Below are positions 33,394-42,258 of a DNA stretch of 64,000 bases, piece after piece. Each line of letters opens with the position of its first letter. The first letter of the stretch is position 1. Source of the stretch: Bradyrhizobium sp. CCGB01. GTDB taxonomy: Bacteria; Pseudomonadota; Alphaproteobacteria; Rhizobiales; Xanthobacteraceae. The DNA lies in the NCBI RefSeq assembly GCF_024199795.1, contig NZ_JANADK010000001.1, positions 7,130,001 through 7,194,000 of the forward strand, written 5' to 3'. The position numbers and the translations under genes were made by a program. The notes under the pieces were generated by a model, which searched no databases, was not told the origin of the DNA, and worked only from the letters and a program-made list of their open reading frames with translations.

Positions 33394-34443
33394 GATGTCG
33401 GCTTCTGCTCCGATCAATAGTCCCGCTGATCGACGCCAACGACGGCTCCTGATCTTGTTGGCTGCGGGTTTCGTCGCCTTCGGTGCTGCAGCGGCCGGCC
33501 TTTTCTACCTCCTGCAGCCCGAGACCCTTCGGATCGCCGTCGGCCCTTCAGGCAGTGAAGACCACCAGGTTGTTCAGGGGATGGCCGAGGCCATCGAGGA
33601 GGAAAGCAGGACGGTCAGGATCTTGCCGATCACCACCGCAGGAGCAGCGGAATCCCTCGCGGTCCCCTCGACAGCAAAATCACGAGTGCAGCTATCGTCG
33701 CGACATCCCGATCGCGCGGAGCGCCGAAATTTCTTCCGGTCGAAGCATCCGAAGCGATCGCCCTGCGGCACCCCCGCTACGAAGCCGAGGAGATCCCCGG
33801 CAGTGTCTTCAACGCCAACCCGGCCTGGCCAGAGGACAAGATCGACACCATCAGCGTCAACCATCTCGTCCTAGCCAGGAAAGAGCTGTCGGAAGCCAAA
33901 GCGGCGGCATTCTACCGGCAGCTTTTCGCCGTACGCGATACGGTCACGCAACGCGTCGCCGGCACCGGGCGCATCACAAAGCCGGATACGGAAAAGGAGG
34001 CGGAGCCCTCGGTGCACAGGGGAGCTGCGGCGGTCATCAACGGCACGGAGCGGACATTTCTGGACAAGTATAGCGACTACTTCTGGTTCGCACTGCTTCT
34101 GCTTTCTGGCATCGGCTCGGCCGCCGCCTGGCTCCGGCGCTATCTGAACCGGGACGAACGCGATGACAACACCAGCTACCGCGACCGAATTCTCGCGGTT
34201 GTAACCGAGATCCGCGATGCCGGATCCGAGCAGGATCTGCTGGCTTCGCAGCGGGAAGTCGACGCGATCATCGCGGAAACCATCAAGTGCTACGACGAGG
34301 GAGCCATCGAACAGGAGGACATGGCCGCGTTCGGCCTCGTCCTTGAGCTGTTCGATCATGCGGTCGCGGAAAGGCGGGCGGCGTTGCAAGGCGGCCCCGT
34401 CGAGACAAAGGGCGCGGGACCAACCATCGCCTCTCGCCGATAG
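33394..34443 (+). pseudogene. TAXI-type TRAP receptor, internally deleted and frameshifted
   Basis: Start: RRLLILLAAGFVAFGAAAAG (membrane anchor), LRIAVGPSGSEDHQVVQGMA (TAXI family opening). Near 33668 the sense changes frame (LDSKITSAAIVATSRSRGAP) and jumps into the C-terminal part (LRHPRYEAEEIPGSVFNANP, then a transmembrane helix YFWFALLLLSGIGSAAAWLR and a charged tail to 34443). About 350 residues remain of an expected ~450, so most of the ligand-binding domain is missing. Confidence 0.65.
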
Positions 34444-34642
34444 TCGCAGCGCGGGCACACTTCATCGCTTCTGCAGTATGGTCGAGAGCGCCGAGCCGTC
34501 GTTCAAGATTGAGAAAACCTCTCGCGAGGACAGATGCGGGGCGGCTTCCTCGAACGTATCGCTGGCATCGATCTTGGCGCGCCCGACCGCAAGGCAACAG
34601 GCGGGGAAAGTCGGGGGAATTTGTTCTCGCCGCGTTCCGGTG

Positions 34643-34996
34643 TCAGAGCAGCTTCGCCGCTACTCCTTCGTCCCACTCCAGTTCGCATAACACCTCGGCT
34701 TCGACTGAGGTTTCCGCGGTGAAGTATTTGGCATTCTCAGTCAGAAGCCTCCGAGCGGCCTCCTCTGCCTTTACCTTTGAGTCGCAGCGCTCACTGAAGC
34801 TTGCAATCGCTTCTCCAGTTCGCTGAACTGCGTCCCATCGCAGTATCTCGACGTGCGCGTACCAGACACCGCGACCGGTACGTCGGCGAACCTGGATCTC
34901 TCGATAGCGTTCGGCCGCTTCGGAAACACCGAGCCATAAGGGTCCATCTGCTTCGATCTTGGCATTCTCGCGCGCCTCGAACGCGACACCCTTCAG
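34643..34996 (-). CDS. Hypothetical protein, start uncertain
   Basis: The convincing part is KGVAFEARENAKIEADGPLW, RYREIQVRRRTGRGVWYAHV and KAEEAARRLLTENAKYFTAE, ending VCELEWDEGVAAKLL. A neighbouring frame just upstream (KITYEAKDAIQEIRRGLLVI) may be its true N-terminus, separated by a shift near 35010. Function unknown. Confidence 0.4.
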   Translation of the reverse strand: MKGVAFEARENAKIEADGPLWLGVSEAAERYREIQVRRRTGRGVWYAHVEILRWDAVQRTGEAIASFSERCDSKVKAEEAARRLLTENAKYFTAETSVEAEVLCELEWDEGVAAKLL

Positions 34997-35168
34997 AGTA
35001 AGGCTCGCTAAGCCACCTAAGCTTGTTATCGATGACGAGCAGGCCTCTCCTGATTTCTTGGATCGCGTCCTTGGCCTCGTAGGTGATCTTAGGAGGCCTA
35101 GGAACGCTTCCCTTACCGCCTGCGCTCGGAAGAAGATAAACGGTGAAAGATCATTTAACTTCAGCGCC

Positions 35169-35369
35169 CTAGTGCCTAGTGATGGGCTCGAACCGGGCAA
35201 TTCTCGTTGCGCCGTCCCATAGCTCGACGGCATGTCCGTCGACGAGCAGTTCTGCCTTTTCGCGCGCGGTGGCTTCGTCCGGCACCTCAAGGTCAACCCG
35301 CTGTTCAATGTGCCCATCGGCACCGATTAGGTAGGCTCGATAATTGCCCATTTGGAAAAGCTCGCTCAT
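35169..35369 (-). CDS. Small conserved hypothetical protein
   Basis: 66 residues: MGNYRAYLIGADGHIEQRVD, then EATAREKAELLVDGHAVELW and DGATRIARFEP. The same layout (RAY/RLY-x-G-H-I, AxxxAxxxVDG-x-A-V/I-E-V/L-W-D) recurs in the gene at 36358. A small alpha/beta protein family frequent in Bradyrhizobium, function unknown. Confidence 0.65.
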   Translation of the reverse strand: MSELFQMGNYRAYLIGADGHIEQRVDLEVPDEATAREKAELLVDGHAVELWDGATRIARFEPITRH

Positions 35370-35458
35370 TCCGAAGATGGAACAAGTTTAGAGGCGATCT
35401 AAATCCGCGTCATTAAGAAATGAGGCCGCCCCAAAATTGCTCGTGGGGGCAAACGTGG

Positions 35459-35496
35459 AGGCCCGGCTCATGCCCCTTTTGGGCCGGGGCCTTTTT
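35459..35496 (+). terminator. Rho-independent terminator-like hairpin
   Basis: GC stem AGGCCCGGC / GCCGGGGCCT (one bulged G) followed by five T. No rightward gene of any size precedes it, so it may belong to a lost gene. Confidence 0.5.
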
Positions 35497-35607
35497 CTAG
35501 TACTGTCTGTTTCCGACCTCGGTGGACTAGGTTCATTTTAAGAGCGGCCTAATCGATTTTGAACTTAAGTTACCAGCTGTAGTTGTAGGTCTGAGGAGGA
35601 ACAGCCT

Positions 35608-35781
35608 ATGGCAGATAAGCTCCCTGCCTATCGCCCCGGCGAATTTGCGCGCGACGTGGAGAAGGCCCGCAAACAATTTGAGAAAGCCGAACGGCTGGCA
35701 CATGAAATGCTGCAGCGCCCTGTGCCCGACACCTTCCTAGGCCGCAAGACGCATGAGCCATTTCCCGTCGAGGAAGAGTAA
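35608..35781 (+). CDS. 57-residue conserved hypothetical protein
   Basis: MADKLPAYRPGEFARDVEKA, then KQFEKAERLAHEMLQRPVPD and a C-terminus EPFPVEEE. Helical, charged. GAGGAGGA precedes the ATG and a terminator follows at once, which marks it as a real single-gene unit. Function unknown. Confidence 0.6.
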   Translation: MADKLPAYRPGEFARDVEKARKQFEKAERLAHEMLQRPVPDTFLGRKTHEPFPVEEE

Positions 35782-35816
35782 GGTCCCTCAGTTGGCGGCC
35801 TAGGGCCTTTTTCGGC
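35779..35816 (+). terminator. Rho-independent terminator
   Basis: AAGGTCCC pairs with GGGCCTTT (with a G-T pair) around a GGCGGCC-containing loop, followed by T residues. Starts in the stop codon of the 57-residue gene. Confidence 0.5.
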
Positions 35817-35925
35817 CAGCACCCTTTTTTTCGAGACCTGTTGACCAACCTGTTGGGCTTGGTGTCATCCACCCCTCGAAATCCAGCGACTGGCCTAGAA
35901 GCCTGCACTTTCCTAATCTCTGGAT

Positions 35926-36105
35926 ATGACCGCCCTCACCCGACGCCGCAGCGACAATCCACACCAGAAGACGTGGCATATCTATTTCGGTGACGTGCGT
36001 GTCGGCACGATTGGCACCCGCGCCGGCGTGCCGACCACCGCCGATCAGTGGGGCTGGTCCTGTGGATTCTATCGCGGCCGCGCGAAAACTGGTCGAGATC
36101 GCTAA
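35926..36105 (+). pseudogene. 5' part of a small conserved gene, truncated
   Basis: 59 residues starting MTALTRRRSDNPHQKTWHIY, then FGDVRVGTIGTRAGVPTTAD and WGWSCGFYRG. The family I recognise is longer (about 130 residues). Here the frame leaves the family after WGWSCGFY and ends at 36105, joined to another gene. A shorter 5' remnant of the same family is at 4899. Confidence 0.5.
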
Positions 36106-36304
36106 AAGCATCACGCCGGTTCAGGACGGCCGCATCTATATCGAACGGATCAACGCCCCGTTTCTGTTCAGTCTGAAAGCTAGCGGCCCGGAGTTCGGAG
36201 CCGGGCTGCGCTATGCGATCGAGCAAGGCTGGCTTGAGTTACACGAAAGCGGCACCTTCGTGCGGCTGATGGCACTTAGCGAGGGCCTGCTGCCGCGCCG
36301 GTAG
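36056..36304 (+). pseudogene. C-terminal part of a hypothetical protein
   Basis: Reads VDSIAAARKLVEIAKSITPV, IYIERINAPFLFSLKASGPE, GLRYAIEQGWLELHESGTFV and stops at 36304. Protein-like throughout, but with no start of its own; it is fused out of frame behind the fragment at 35926. The ending E-S-G-T-F-V-R-L resembles a further remnant near 36630-36697 (ENGTYVRLKTTDQKLLENG). Confidence 0.45.
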
Positions 36305-36357
36305 AGCGGGCCGCGTGTAACGGCCAGGTGGAGCTTGCCGTTGCCCGAGCGCGGGCC

Positions 36358-36537
36358 TTACTCCGTAGATGGCAAGACGGCTACACGGCGATCGCGGTCC
36401 CAGACTTCAATCGCGACGCCATCCACATACTGCTTGGCTTCGGCGATGGCCGCGTCGTCAACTTCGCAACTGACGATCACGGCCGCTTCTAGGATATGGC
36501 CCTCTTTGTCCACCCGGTAGAGGCGATATTCCGCCAT
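36358..36537 (-). CDS. Small conserved hypothetical protein
   Basis: 59 residues from the ATG at 36537: MAEYRLYRVDKEGHILEAAV, then AAIAEAKQYVDGVAIEVWDR. Same family as the gene at 35169. The longer open frame upstream is not needed. Function unknown. Confidence 0.6.
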   Translation of the reverse strand: MAEYRLYRVDKEGHILEAAVIVSCEVDDAAIAEAKQYVDGVAIEVWDRDRRVAVLPSTE

Positions 36538-36743
36538 TGTCGACTCGTCGGCCCCGTTTCGATAGGTGAATTTTTTACTCACCGCTCGCTCTTTGGCAAT
36601 GACATTTCTCAAACGAGGAAGTCTGCCGAACCGGCACGAGAACGGCACCTATGTGCGACTCAAGACGACGGACCAAAAGCTGCTGGAGAACGGCTAGGAA
36701 CTGCGGGAGCGATCGGCGTTTATTACTTCGCTGGCTCGCCGCC

Positions 36744-36811
36744 GAGTTGGCAAGCGGCCCCGGCCTCCCCCTTGACCCCACCTGTAGCCGGGGCCGCTCA
36801 CTTACCGGCTG
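36744..36811. repeat. 68-bp GC-rich repeat, copy 1
   Basis: Identical over 68 bp to 42631-42698. It contains a 12-bp inverted repeat AGCGGCCCCGGC / GCCGGGGCCGCT around a 21-base spacer. A related hairpin is at 52620. It looks like a mobile or terminator-like palindromic element. Confidence 0.8.
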
Positions 36812-36873
36812 GCACGGGCCACCTTTATAATCCGACAATTAACGGAGCGCCTTTCGCGGTCGCGGTGTAGGCG

Positions 36874-37038
36874 ATGCACGAAGCTGATATTGCGAGATAC
36901 CTGCAGCAAGCGCGGAATTGCCTCGAGGAAGCTGAAAAGGCGGTTCTGGAGGCGGATAGAGAGGCTTGGCTGGAGCTCGGGCAAGAGTGGATGGAGATGG
37001 CCCGCAAAGCTCGTGGACAAGGGCCCTCCGAGCACTAG
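36874..37038 (+). CDS. 54-residue helical hypothetical protein
   Basis: MHEADIARYLQQARNCLEEA, then EKAVLEADREAWLELGQEWM and a short tail. One long charged helix or coiled coil. Similar small proteins are common in Bradyrhizobium. No known function. Confidence 0.5.
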   Translation: MHEADIARYLQQARNCLEEAEKAVLEADREAWLELGQEWMEMARKARGQGPSEH

Positions 37039-37147
37039 GGCAACGATCCCGACTTGGGGTGCTGTCCGTATTTGACCTCAAGTGTCCTAAGTTGAATTTG
37101 AGGGTGTCCTAATCTGCCGGTAGCCTGCCCCTCACGGGGAAAGCTCC

Positions 37148-37323
37148 ATGAAAGACATGTTGGAACATCTTGCGATCCTTGGCGACAGTTCAGCCGGTGC
37201 GAAGAGATGAGAGACGAAGCTAAGTCGGAGAAAAAGCGCGCCTTCTTTGACAGGATCGTTGTTCGCTACAGGGACCTTATCACCGAGCTGGAAGCCATGA
37301 TCTAGGAAGCCGAGAAGCACTAA
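37148..37323 (+). pseudogene. Small helical protein gene with frameshift and stop
   Basis: MKDMLEHLAILG from 37148, then a shift near 37180 into RQFSRCEEMRDEAKSEKKRA, FFDRIVVRYRDLITELEAMI, a TAG at 37303, and EAEKH before a TAA at 37323. Two lesions in a ~57-codon gene. Confidence 0.45.
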
Positions 37324-37347
37324 GGCCGCCTCAGTTGGCGGCCTCTT
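37323..37347 (+). terminator. Terminator-like hairpin
   Basis: GGCCGCC / GGCGGCC stem with a TCAGTT loop, then TCTTTC, directly after the broken gene. Confidence 0.5.
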
Positions 37348-37460
37348 TCAAAGATCCATTTGGCGCTGGCCTGTTTCCGAGCGATGGCCTAGTTTCGCTT
37401 TTGGAACTGAATAGAGGTGCTGCGGTTGCGGAGTCGTCGTTGACGGCTCAAGGAGGCGTC

Positions 37461-37646
37461 ATGTCCAAGCACCGCAATAGGGCGAAGCAAACCCGCTCCC
37501 TTGAAGATCGAATGGCCGAACAGGCTGCCAAGCTTAAAGATCAAGCAGCCGAACGCGATGCGCTTCTTAAGCAAGCTAGGATTGCCGAGACCGGCGCACA
37601 TCTGAGTGACTGGCTGCGTTCGCCAGGCCTGCAGCCGCCCAAATAA
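37461..37646 (+). CDS. 61-residue conserved hypothetical protein
   Basis: From the ATG at 37461 (AAGGAGG upstream): MSKHRNRAKQTRSLEDRMAE, a charged helix AAKLKDQAAERDALLKQAR, and SDWLRSPGLQPPK. The ending S-D-W-L-x-S-P-G-L-Q-P-P is characteristic of a family common in Bradyrhizobium. Function unknown. A palindrome just downstream (about 37669-37711) may terminate it. Confidence 0.65.
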   Translation: MSKHRNRAKQTRSLEDRMAEQAAKLKDQAAERDALLKQARIAETGAHLSDWLRSPGLQPPK

Positions 37647-37848
37647 GCCTAACTCCAAACAACAAAACGGCCTCGCGCATCACCGGGGCTGGCACCGGAT
37701 GCTGAGGCCGTTCGGCGCGGCCGAATCATAGCGCGCGTTGCCATTTATTCCCGGCCTGCCAATAGGCGCAACAAATTGCGTCCCAACCGCCAGCGGAACA
37801 ATTGTGCACTTTGGCACTTATTGAGTCACCTCTGGCAGGGTGATCCCA

Positions 37849-38025
37849 ATGAACTTTTTCAGTAGCGACAAATTTTCCGGATCGAAGACTCGGGAAGAGC
37901 AGCGGTGTAAGTGCGGTGCGCAACCCCGACTGGCTCACAAGATGATGGACCCATTGCGCGGCCTCACCGTGCATATGTTCGAGTGTCAGTGCGGCGAGCG
38001 CAGTTGGACCGAGGACAAAGAGTAA
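37849..38025 (+). CDS. Small zinc-ribbon protein
   Basis: 58 residues: REEQRCKCGAQPRLAHKMMD then FECQCGERSWTEDKE. Two C-x-C pairs suggest one zinc ribbon. Followed by a hairpin terminator that begins at the stop. Start could also be the in-frame GTG at 37840. Function unknown. Confidence 0.6.
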   Translation: MNFFSSDKFSGSKTREEQRCKCGAQPRLAHKMMDPLRGLTVHMFECQCGERSWTEDKE

Positions 38026-38047
38026 GGCCGCCTCACCCGCGGCCTTT
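38024..38047 (+). terminator. Rho-independent terminator
   Basis: AAGGCCGC / GCGGCCTT stem with a 7-base loop, followed by TT. Overlaps the stop codon of the zinc-ribbon gene. Confidence 0.55.
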
Positions 38048-38082
38048 ACCGAAGACCCCGCGCGGTAACGCCAACCGTCACC

Positions 38083-38310
38083 CTAGCGGGCTCGCTTGGT
38101 GGCCTTCTTAGCTCTCCTCTCAACCCGCACACCTTTGAATTTCTTAGCGGCTTTCTTCGCTGTTTTCGGCTTCTTCACAGCCATGAACTCGCCGGACGTC
38201 CTGTCGCGCTTCGTGTAGCCAGTAGCGCCCCCGATCGTCGTTTTGGTCTGCGAACGTTTCTTCACCGCGCCCTTGCGAGCGTTGTCGCCGGTCGGTTTGT
38301 TGACTGCCAT
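38083..38310 (-). CDS. Small basic Lys-rich protein
   Basis: 75 residues: MAVNKPTGDNARKGAVKKRS, TIGGATGYTKRDRTSGEFMA, then a Lys/Ala-rich tail containing KKFKGVRVERR. Highly basic, so nucleic-acid binding is likely. Close paralogue of 59644. GGAGGAAAC stands before the ATG in both. Confidence 0.7.
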   Translation of the reverse strand: MAVNKPTGDNARKGAVKKRSQTKTTIGGATGYTKRDRTSGEFMAVKKPKTAKKAAKKFKGVRVERRAKKATKRAR

Positions 38311-38466
38311 GTTTCCTCCGTTGGCTGCCCTTCGGTATAAGGCGCAGCAGTAACAAACAGTTCCAAGGGCTGGAACGAATTAGCCCAGTTCAAATTGAAT
38401 CCCGGTTCTGTTGCGTTGAGTTGCGTATGCGTCAGTCCCGATGGACCCCTTCCATCGTGCCGGCCG

Positions 38467-38776
38467 ATGAGCCGACCGTGTATCTGGTGGCGGATGATAT
38501 TGGGCGCGCAGGCAGCGCCTGGCGCGAAACCGACATGGAAGCGGCAACCTCGAGACCGTCATTCAAGATCTTCTCGCCGGCGAGTATCGGCGGCCTATCA
38601 AAGTCATCGCTTTCAACACGGCAGAGCGCTGGTCTGAAGACGTCTCTGAGGACATTGCCCGCGAAATCCAGCATCGCTGTAACCTGCAACTCAGCGACGT
38701 CCCGTCTCACCTGCAGGAATTCGTCGATCGCTACGCTGCCCAAGACACTCGGCAGTACAGCTTGCGCCTGGTCTAA
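38467..38776 (+). pseudogene. Gene upstream of the DNA ligase, two frameshifts
   Basis: Three frames carry one protein: MSRP from the ATG, then TVYLVADDIGRAGSAWRETD, then after a shift near 38548 NLETVIQDLLAGEYRRPIKV, SEDVSEDIAREIQHRCNLQL and YSLRLV with a stop at 38776. The family accompanies this ligase type; a 3' fragment sits before the ligase fragment at 5221. Function unknown. Confidence 0.6.
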
Positions 38777-38780
38777 GATC

Positions 38781-39701
38781 GTGGCGTTTCAGCGAAAAAA
38801 ACCGGAAGCGCTCGGCGTCAAGGCGCCCTTCCCGGGCTTCATCGAGCCGGCCCTGGCATCCTCAATCGACCGCGTGCCGTCGGGCAAACGCTGGATTCAC
38901 GAGATCAAGTTCGACGGCTATCGCGTCCAGGTGCATCTCGCCAACGAAGCCGTCACCGTTTTCACCCGCCGCGGACACGACTGGACCAAACGCTTCAAGA
39001 AGGTCGCCAACGACGCCTGGCACATTAAGGCGAGCTCGGCCATCGTTGACGGCGAGGTCGTGGTGCCAGCCGCAGATGGCAGCACCGATTTCTCCGTCTT
39101 GCAGAACGAGCTAAAGGGCACCTCGACTAAGATCGTGCTCGTCGCGTTCGACCTGCTTTATCTCAATGGCAGGGACGTCCGGAAGATGCCGCTATTCGAG
39201 CGCAAGGCCACGCTGAAGAAGATCATCACCGGCAGCGATCTACAGTTCAGCGAGAGCTTCGAGATCGAAGGCCGCGAGATGTTCACGCACGCCTGCAAGG
39301 TCGGGCTCGAAGGCGTGGTCTCGAAAGTGCGCGACAGCATCTATGCGAGCGGGAGGGGCAACAACTGGGTCAAGAAGACCTGCGGGCAACGCGAGACGCT
39401 CGCCATCGCCGGCTTCGCCCTCGATGAGGGTAGGTGGGACGGCATTTATCTAGGTCGGCGCAGGGGCGAGGATCTGGTTTATGAAGGCAAGGTCGATCAC
39501 GGCTTCGACAAGACATCGGCCGCCGAACTCCGTAACAAGCTTCAACCGCTCGTCCGGAAGACACAACCCTACGCGAAGCGGATAGCGCACAAAGGCATCT
39601 GGGTCGAACCGAAGCTGCTGGCAGAGATCGAGTACCGCGCCAAATCAGCTGAGGGAAAGGTGAGGCATCCGTTCTTCAAGGGGCTGCGCGAGGACCTGTA
39701 A
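38781..39701 (+). CDS. ATP-dependent DNA ligase (LigD ligase-domain type), intact
   Basis: 306 residues from a GTG at 38781, 4 bases after the broken upstream gene. Motif I EIKFDGYRVQ (nucleophilic Lys near residue 49), DGEVVVPA, VAFDLLYLNG, EGVVSKVRD and NNWVKK are followed by an OB domain ending VRHPFFKGLREDL. There is no polymerase or nuclease domain. Fragments of near-identical sequence lie at 5221, 9349 and 51830. It would seal breaks, with or without Ku; no Ku gene is in the window. Confidence 0.9.
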   Translation: MAFQRKKPEALGVKAPFPGFIEPALASSIDRVPSGKRWIHEIKFDGYRVQVHLANEAVTVFTRRGHDWTKRFKKVANDAWHIKASSAIVDGEVVVPAADGSTDFSVLQNELKGTSTKIVLVAFDLLYLNGRDVRKMPLFERKATLKKIITGSDLQFSESFEIEGREMFTHACKVGLEGVVSKVRDSIYASGRGNNWVKKTCGQRETLAIAGFALDEGRWDGIYLGRRRGEDLVYEGKVDHGFDKTSAAELRNKLQPLVRKTQPYAKRIAHKGIWVEPKLLAEIEYRAKSAEGKVRHPFFKGLREDL

Positions 39702-39737
39702 TGGCGGCGATCTGTGGCAAAATTTTTTCAGCGCCCT

Positions 39738-39765
39738 CTTGAAACGAAAATCGGCTTTGCTAATT
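39738..39765 (+). promoter_or_regulatory. Heat-shock (RpoH-type) promoter of Hsp20 gene 1
   Basis: CTTGAAACG, 13 bases, CTAATT. The second Hsp20 gene has the same two elements with the same spacing at 45615. CTTGAAA is the classic RpoH -35 element. Confidence 0.6.
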
Positions 39766-39879
39766 TTTTTGTCGCCATCTGACGATGGCGTCCGGGCGCC
39801 TGACGGGCCCGGCCAAGAGACGGGCACCGGTTGTGTCCGGTGCCGCTCGTAGACATCTTGCTCTTAGGAGGATTTGGCT

Positions 39880-40338
39880 ATGCGCACCTACGATTTTGCC
39901 CCGCTCTGGCGCTCGACCATTGGTTTCGACCGCCTCTTCGACCTCGCGGAGACCGCTCAGCGGGCGAGTGAGGACAACTACCCGCCCTACAACATCGAAC
40001 GTCTCGCCGACGATCGCTACCAAATTTCGCTGGCGGTTGCGGGTTTTGCGCCCAAAGACATCGAGATCACTGCCGAGCAGAACGTCGTTACCGTCGAGGG
40101 CAGTAAATCCGACCAGACCGAGCGTGATTTCCTCTACCGGGGTATCTCAGCCCGCGCCTTCAGGCGCCAGTTCAGTCTGGCCGAATATGTCCAGGTGAAA
40201 AGCGCTGCGTTCGACAACGGCTTACTGACCATCGAACTCGTCCGCGAGATTCCGGAGGCCATGAAGCCCCGCCGGATTGCGATCGGCGACGCCTTGGCCG
40301 GCAACGTGCCGAAGCTGGAGGCTAAGGCAGCCGCCTAG
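39880..40338 (+). CDS. Hsp20 small heat-shock protein
   Basis: 152 residues from the ATG at 39880 (AGGAGG 8 bases upstream). MRTYDFAPLWRSTIGFDRLF then YPPYNIERLADDRYQISLAV opens the alpha-crystallin domain; it closes with AAFDNGLLTIELVREIPEAM and a variable tail ending KAAA. ATP-independent holdase that binds unfolding proteins in oligomers. Paralogue at 45024, with about 60% identity by eye. Confidence 0.92.
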   Translation: MRTYDFAPLWRSTIGFDRLFDLAETAQRASEDNYPPYNIERLADDRYQISLAVAGFAPKDIEITAEQNVVTVEGSKSDQTERDFLYRGISARAFRRQFSLAEYVQVKSAAFDNGLLTIELVREIPEAMKPRRIAIGDALAGNVPKLEAKAAA

Positions 40339-40409
40339 CGCAGACGCCATTGGAGCTGCGCGGCACGTCGCGCGGCTCCTATTTCCTCGTCATTGAAAGG
40401 AGCAGGACC

Positions 40410-40730
40410 ATGCGGCCGACGACCGCCCATGACAACGTCTTCGATTTTAACGCGCTTCGTCATCCCGGGACTATGTTTGGAACGCCCGGAGACGTCGTGA
40501 AACATCCCTACCTGACAATAGCCGAGAAACGCGCCATTCTTGCCTCATGGGCGTCAGACGCTTCCACAATCGCGTCACGTCCCTCCATGCGCGCGCCGAT
40601 CGGACTCGGGGCACCGGTCTCGATCGACGACATTCTCGCCGCGTTGCGCGCGCTCGATGAAGATTCCGGCAGGCCGCCCGGCGGCAAACCCTATCGCCTG
40701 CGCTCTACTGAACGCGTCATGGCCGCCTGA
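40410..40730 (+). CDS. Conserved protein downstream of Hsp20
   Basis: 106 residues from the ATG at 40410 (AAAGGAGC upstream): TTAHDNVFDFNALRHPGTMF, DVVKHPYLTIAEKRAILASW, SIDDILAALRALDE. The H-P-x-L-T-x-x-E-K-R-A-I-L-A-S-W segment is distinctive and I associate it with rhizobial genes that follow small heat-shock genes. Soluble, function unknown. Probably co-transcribed with Hsp20. Confidence 0.65.
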   Translation: MRPTTAHDNVFDFNALRHPGTMFGTPGDVVKHPYLTIAEKRAILASWASDASTIASRPSMRAPIGLGAPVSIDDILAALRALDEDSGRPPGGKPYRLRSTERVMAA

Positions 40731-40750
40731 ATTATTATCGTGAGGTATCA

Positions 40751-40972
40751 ATGGTGATTGACGAAAAACTGGCGCGGCTTCGCTGCCATCGCGACAATCT
40801 CCACCGCTATCGCCGCCTGCTGAGCACCCGGCTCTCAGTTCTCGAGCGCGAGTTCTTGATTAAGCGACTCTCGGAGGAGCAAATCGCTATTGATGCGCTA
40901 TCGACGACGACTTTCCCACTTTCCTCGAATCTCAACGGTCCACCCCCCGGTGCAGCATGCAGGGTACCTTAG
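40751..40972 (+). CDS. Small helical protein, paralogue of 45808
   Basis: 73 residues: KLARLRCHRDNLHRYRRLLS then TRLSVLEREFLIKRLSEEQI. The pattern H-R-x-N-L/I-x-R-Y-x-R-L-L, then L-x-x-x-E-x-x-F-I, is shared with the gene at 45808 near the other Hsp20 gene. A coiled-coil hairpin is likely. Function unknown. Confidence 0.6.
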   Translation: MVIDEKLARLRCHRDNLHRYRRLLSTRLSVLEREFLIKRLSEEQIAIDALSTTTFPLSSNLNGPPPGAACRVP

Positions 40973-40977
40973 CTTCA

Positions 40978-41169
40978 ATGCTGGAGATTATGTTGATCGA
41001 TCGCAATCGTCGTGGTTGGGAATGGCGAGTTTGCGACCAGTCTGGCAATGTCCTGGATAAGGGCCGCGAAAGGACGCGAATGGCCGCGAGATATCGCGAC
41101 TATCAGGGGATGTTTGTATTGCTCGCAAGCGGAGCCCGATTAATCGATCCGGGGCCGTTGGCGCCATAA
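40978..41169 (+). CDS. Small conserved hypothetical protein
   Basis: 63 residues from the ATG at 40978: MLEIMLIDRNRRGWEWRVCD, then RERTRMAARYRDYQGMFVLL. A strand-rich start with a Trp-x-Trp and a basic helix (R-E-R-T-R-x-A-A-R-Y). Only 5 bases after the previous gene; likely the last gene of the Hsp20 unit. Confidence 0.5.
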   Translation: MLEIMLIDRNRRGWEWRVCDQSGNVLDKGRERTRMAARYRDYQGMFVLLASGARLIDPGPLAP

Positions 41170-41460
41170 GATCAGCTCACGATAACCCAAATAGACCTTC
41201 AGGTAGCCGCCCGGCAATGGCGGAAAGCGGCGGGCTTTGCAAAAATGTCCTTCCTGACCGGCCCGGGCCCCCAGGTAAGCGCGACTCCTGAGGGCAGTCG
41301 CGGTTTCCGTAACTCGCCGGTGCAGGCATTTTGGTGCTCGTGCAGCGATCTCTGCAAGTGACCCTAAGCACTCACCCTTAATGACAGGCCAGCCGGTTTG
41401 CTCGTGAGGTCCGACAACCGCCTCCTAGACTCCTGATGCGCGCCGCCTGATGAACGAACC

Positions 41461-41604
41461 TTAAGCTCGCGGTTCATCGGGAAAGTCAAAGCGGACAATG
41501 ATAAACCCGACCGCACCAAACACCAACAGCGCCAGAAACAGTGCCGCAACAGCAAAGGACCACACAAAAGGCTCCAGCAGCTGAGTGCCACGTAATCGAG
41601 CCAA
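41461..41604 (-). CDS. Tiny membrane protein
   Basis: 47 residues from a TTG at 41604: ARLRGTQLLEPFVWSFAVAA then LFLALLVFGAVGFIIVRFDF and a short acidic end. One long hydrophobic helix and protein-like ends. No clear ribosome-binding site, so moderate support only. Confidence 0.35.
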   Translation of the reverse strand: MARLRGTQLLEPFVWSFAVAALFLALLVFGAVGFIIVRFDFPDEPRA

Positions 41605-42258
41605 CGAATTACCAGCTGATCCGAGGCACACCCGGACGTGGTTAAAGGGCAGTTGTCCGGGGTAAGATGACCTTGCTCAGTCAAGCCGCGCCTCGCAAGC
41701 GAACTATCGAGTTAGCCCTTTCGAGCATTGGAAGATTATCTGCCGCGGTTTATGGTAGGAGGTCCCGGCAACCCGCTCGGCGCGCGGGCGATGTGCCGAA
41801 ACACTTCGGGCCGACATAGCGCTCAAGCTTGTTAGTCGCGCTTGTCCGCTCTGACGTCAAAACCTTCCACCTTTCGGACGTTCTGCCGGTGGGTTGTTCA
41901 TTCAATGTGGAACCGCGCGGTGCGTTCTGCGGGGGACTCATACACCGTCCATGATCCCGCTATTCCGCCTCATTGCATCCGAAAGGATAACCGCCAGCCT
42001 TAGCCGGGCGGCAAGTTGCTAGAAATGGTTCGACGTGGCGGATCGGACGGGGGCCGGTGATTCTGAGAAAGAGCGCCGGGCCTTTTATTTGCGCGGCTTG
42101 CACAATATTTTGGCGAGCCAACTAAGCGGTTGTTTGCTTCAGTGATACGGGTCCTTGGAGCGACACCTCATCCGCGAGCCTCGCGCCATCCATCCGCGAG
42201 CCCCTGTTTGGTTATTCCAGCAGGGGCTTTGCTTTTCGCATTATCGCGGGCAACCCCG
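41605..42258. other. Stretch without a supported gene
   Basis: Several short frames, none with a good start signal. No inverted repeats or promoter matches were noticed. Confidence 0.35.

Noticed and set aside
37055..37125. Possible left end of an insertion sequence (repeated TGTCCTAA-type words)
   Set aside because: No transposase frame follows and no matching right end was found; the similarity to IS ends rests on memory alone.
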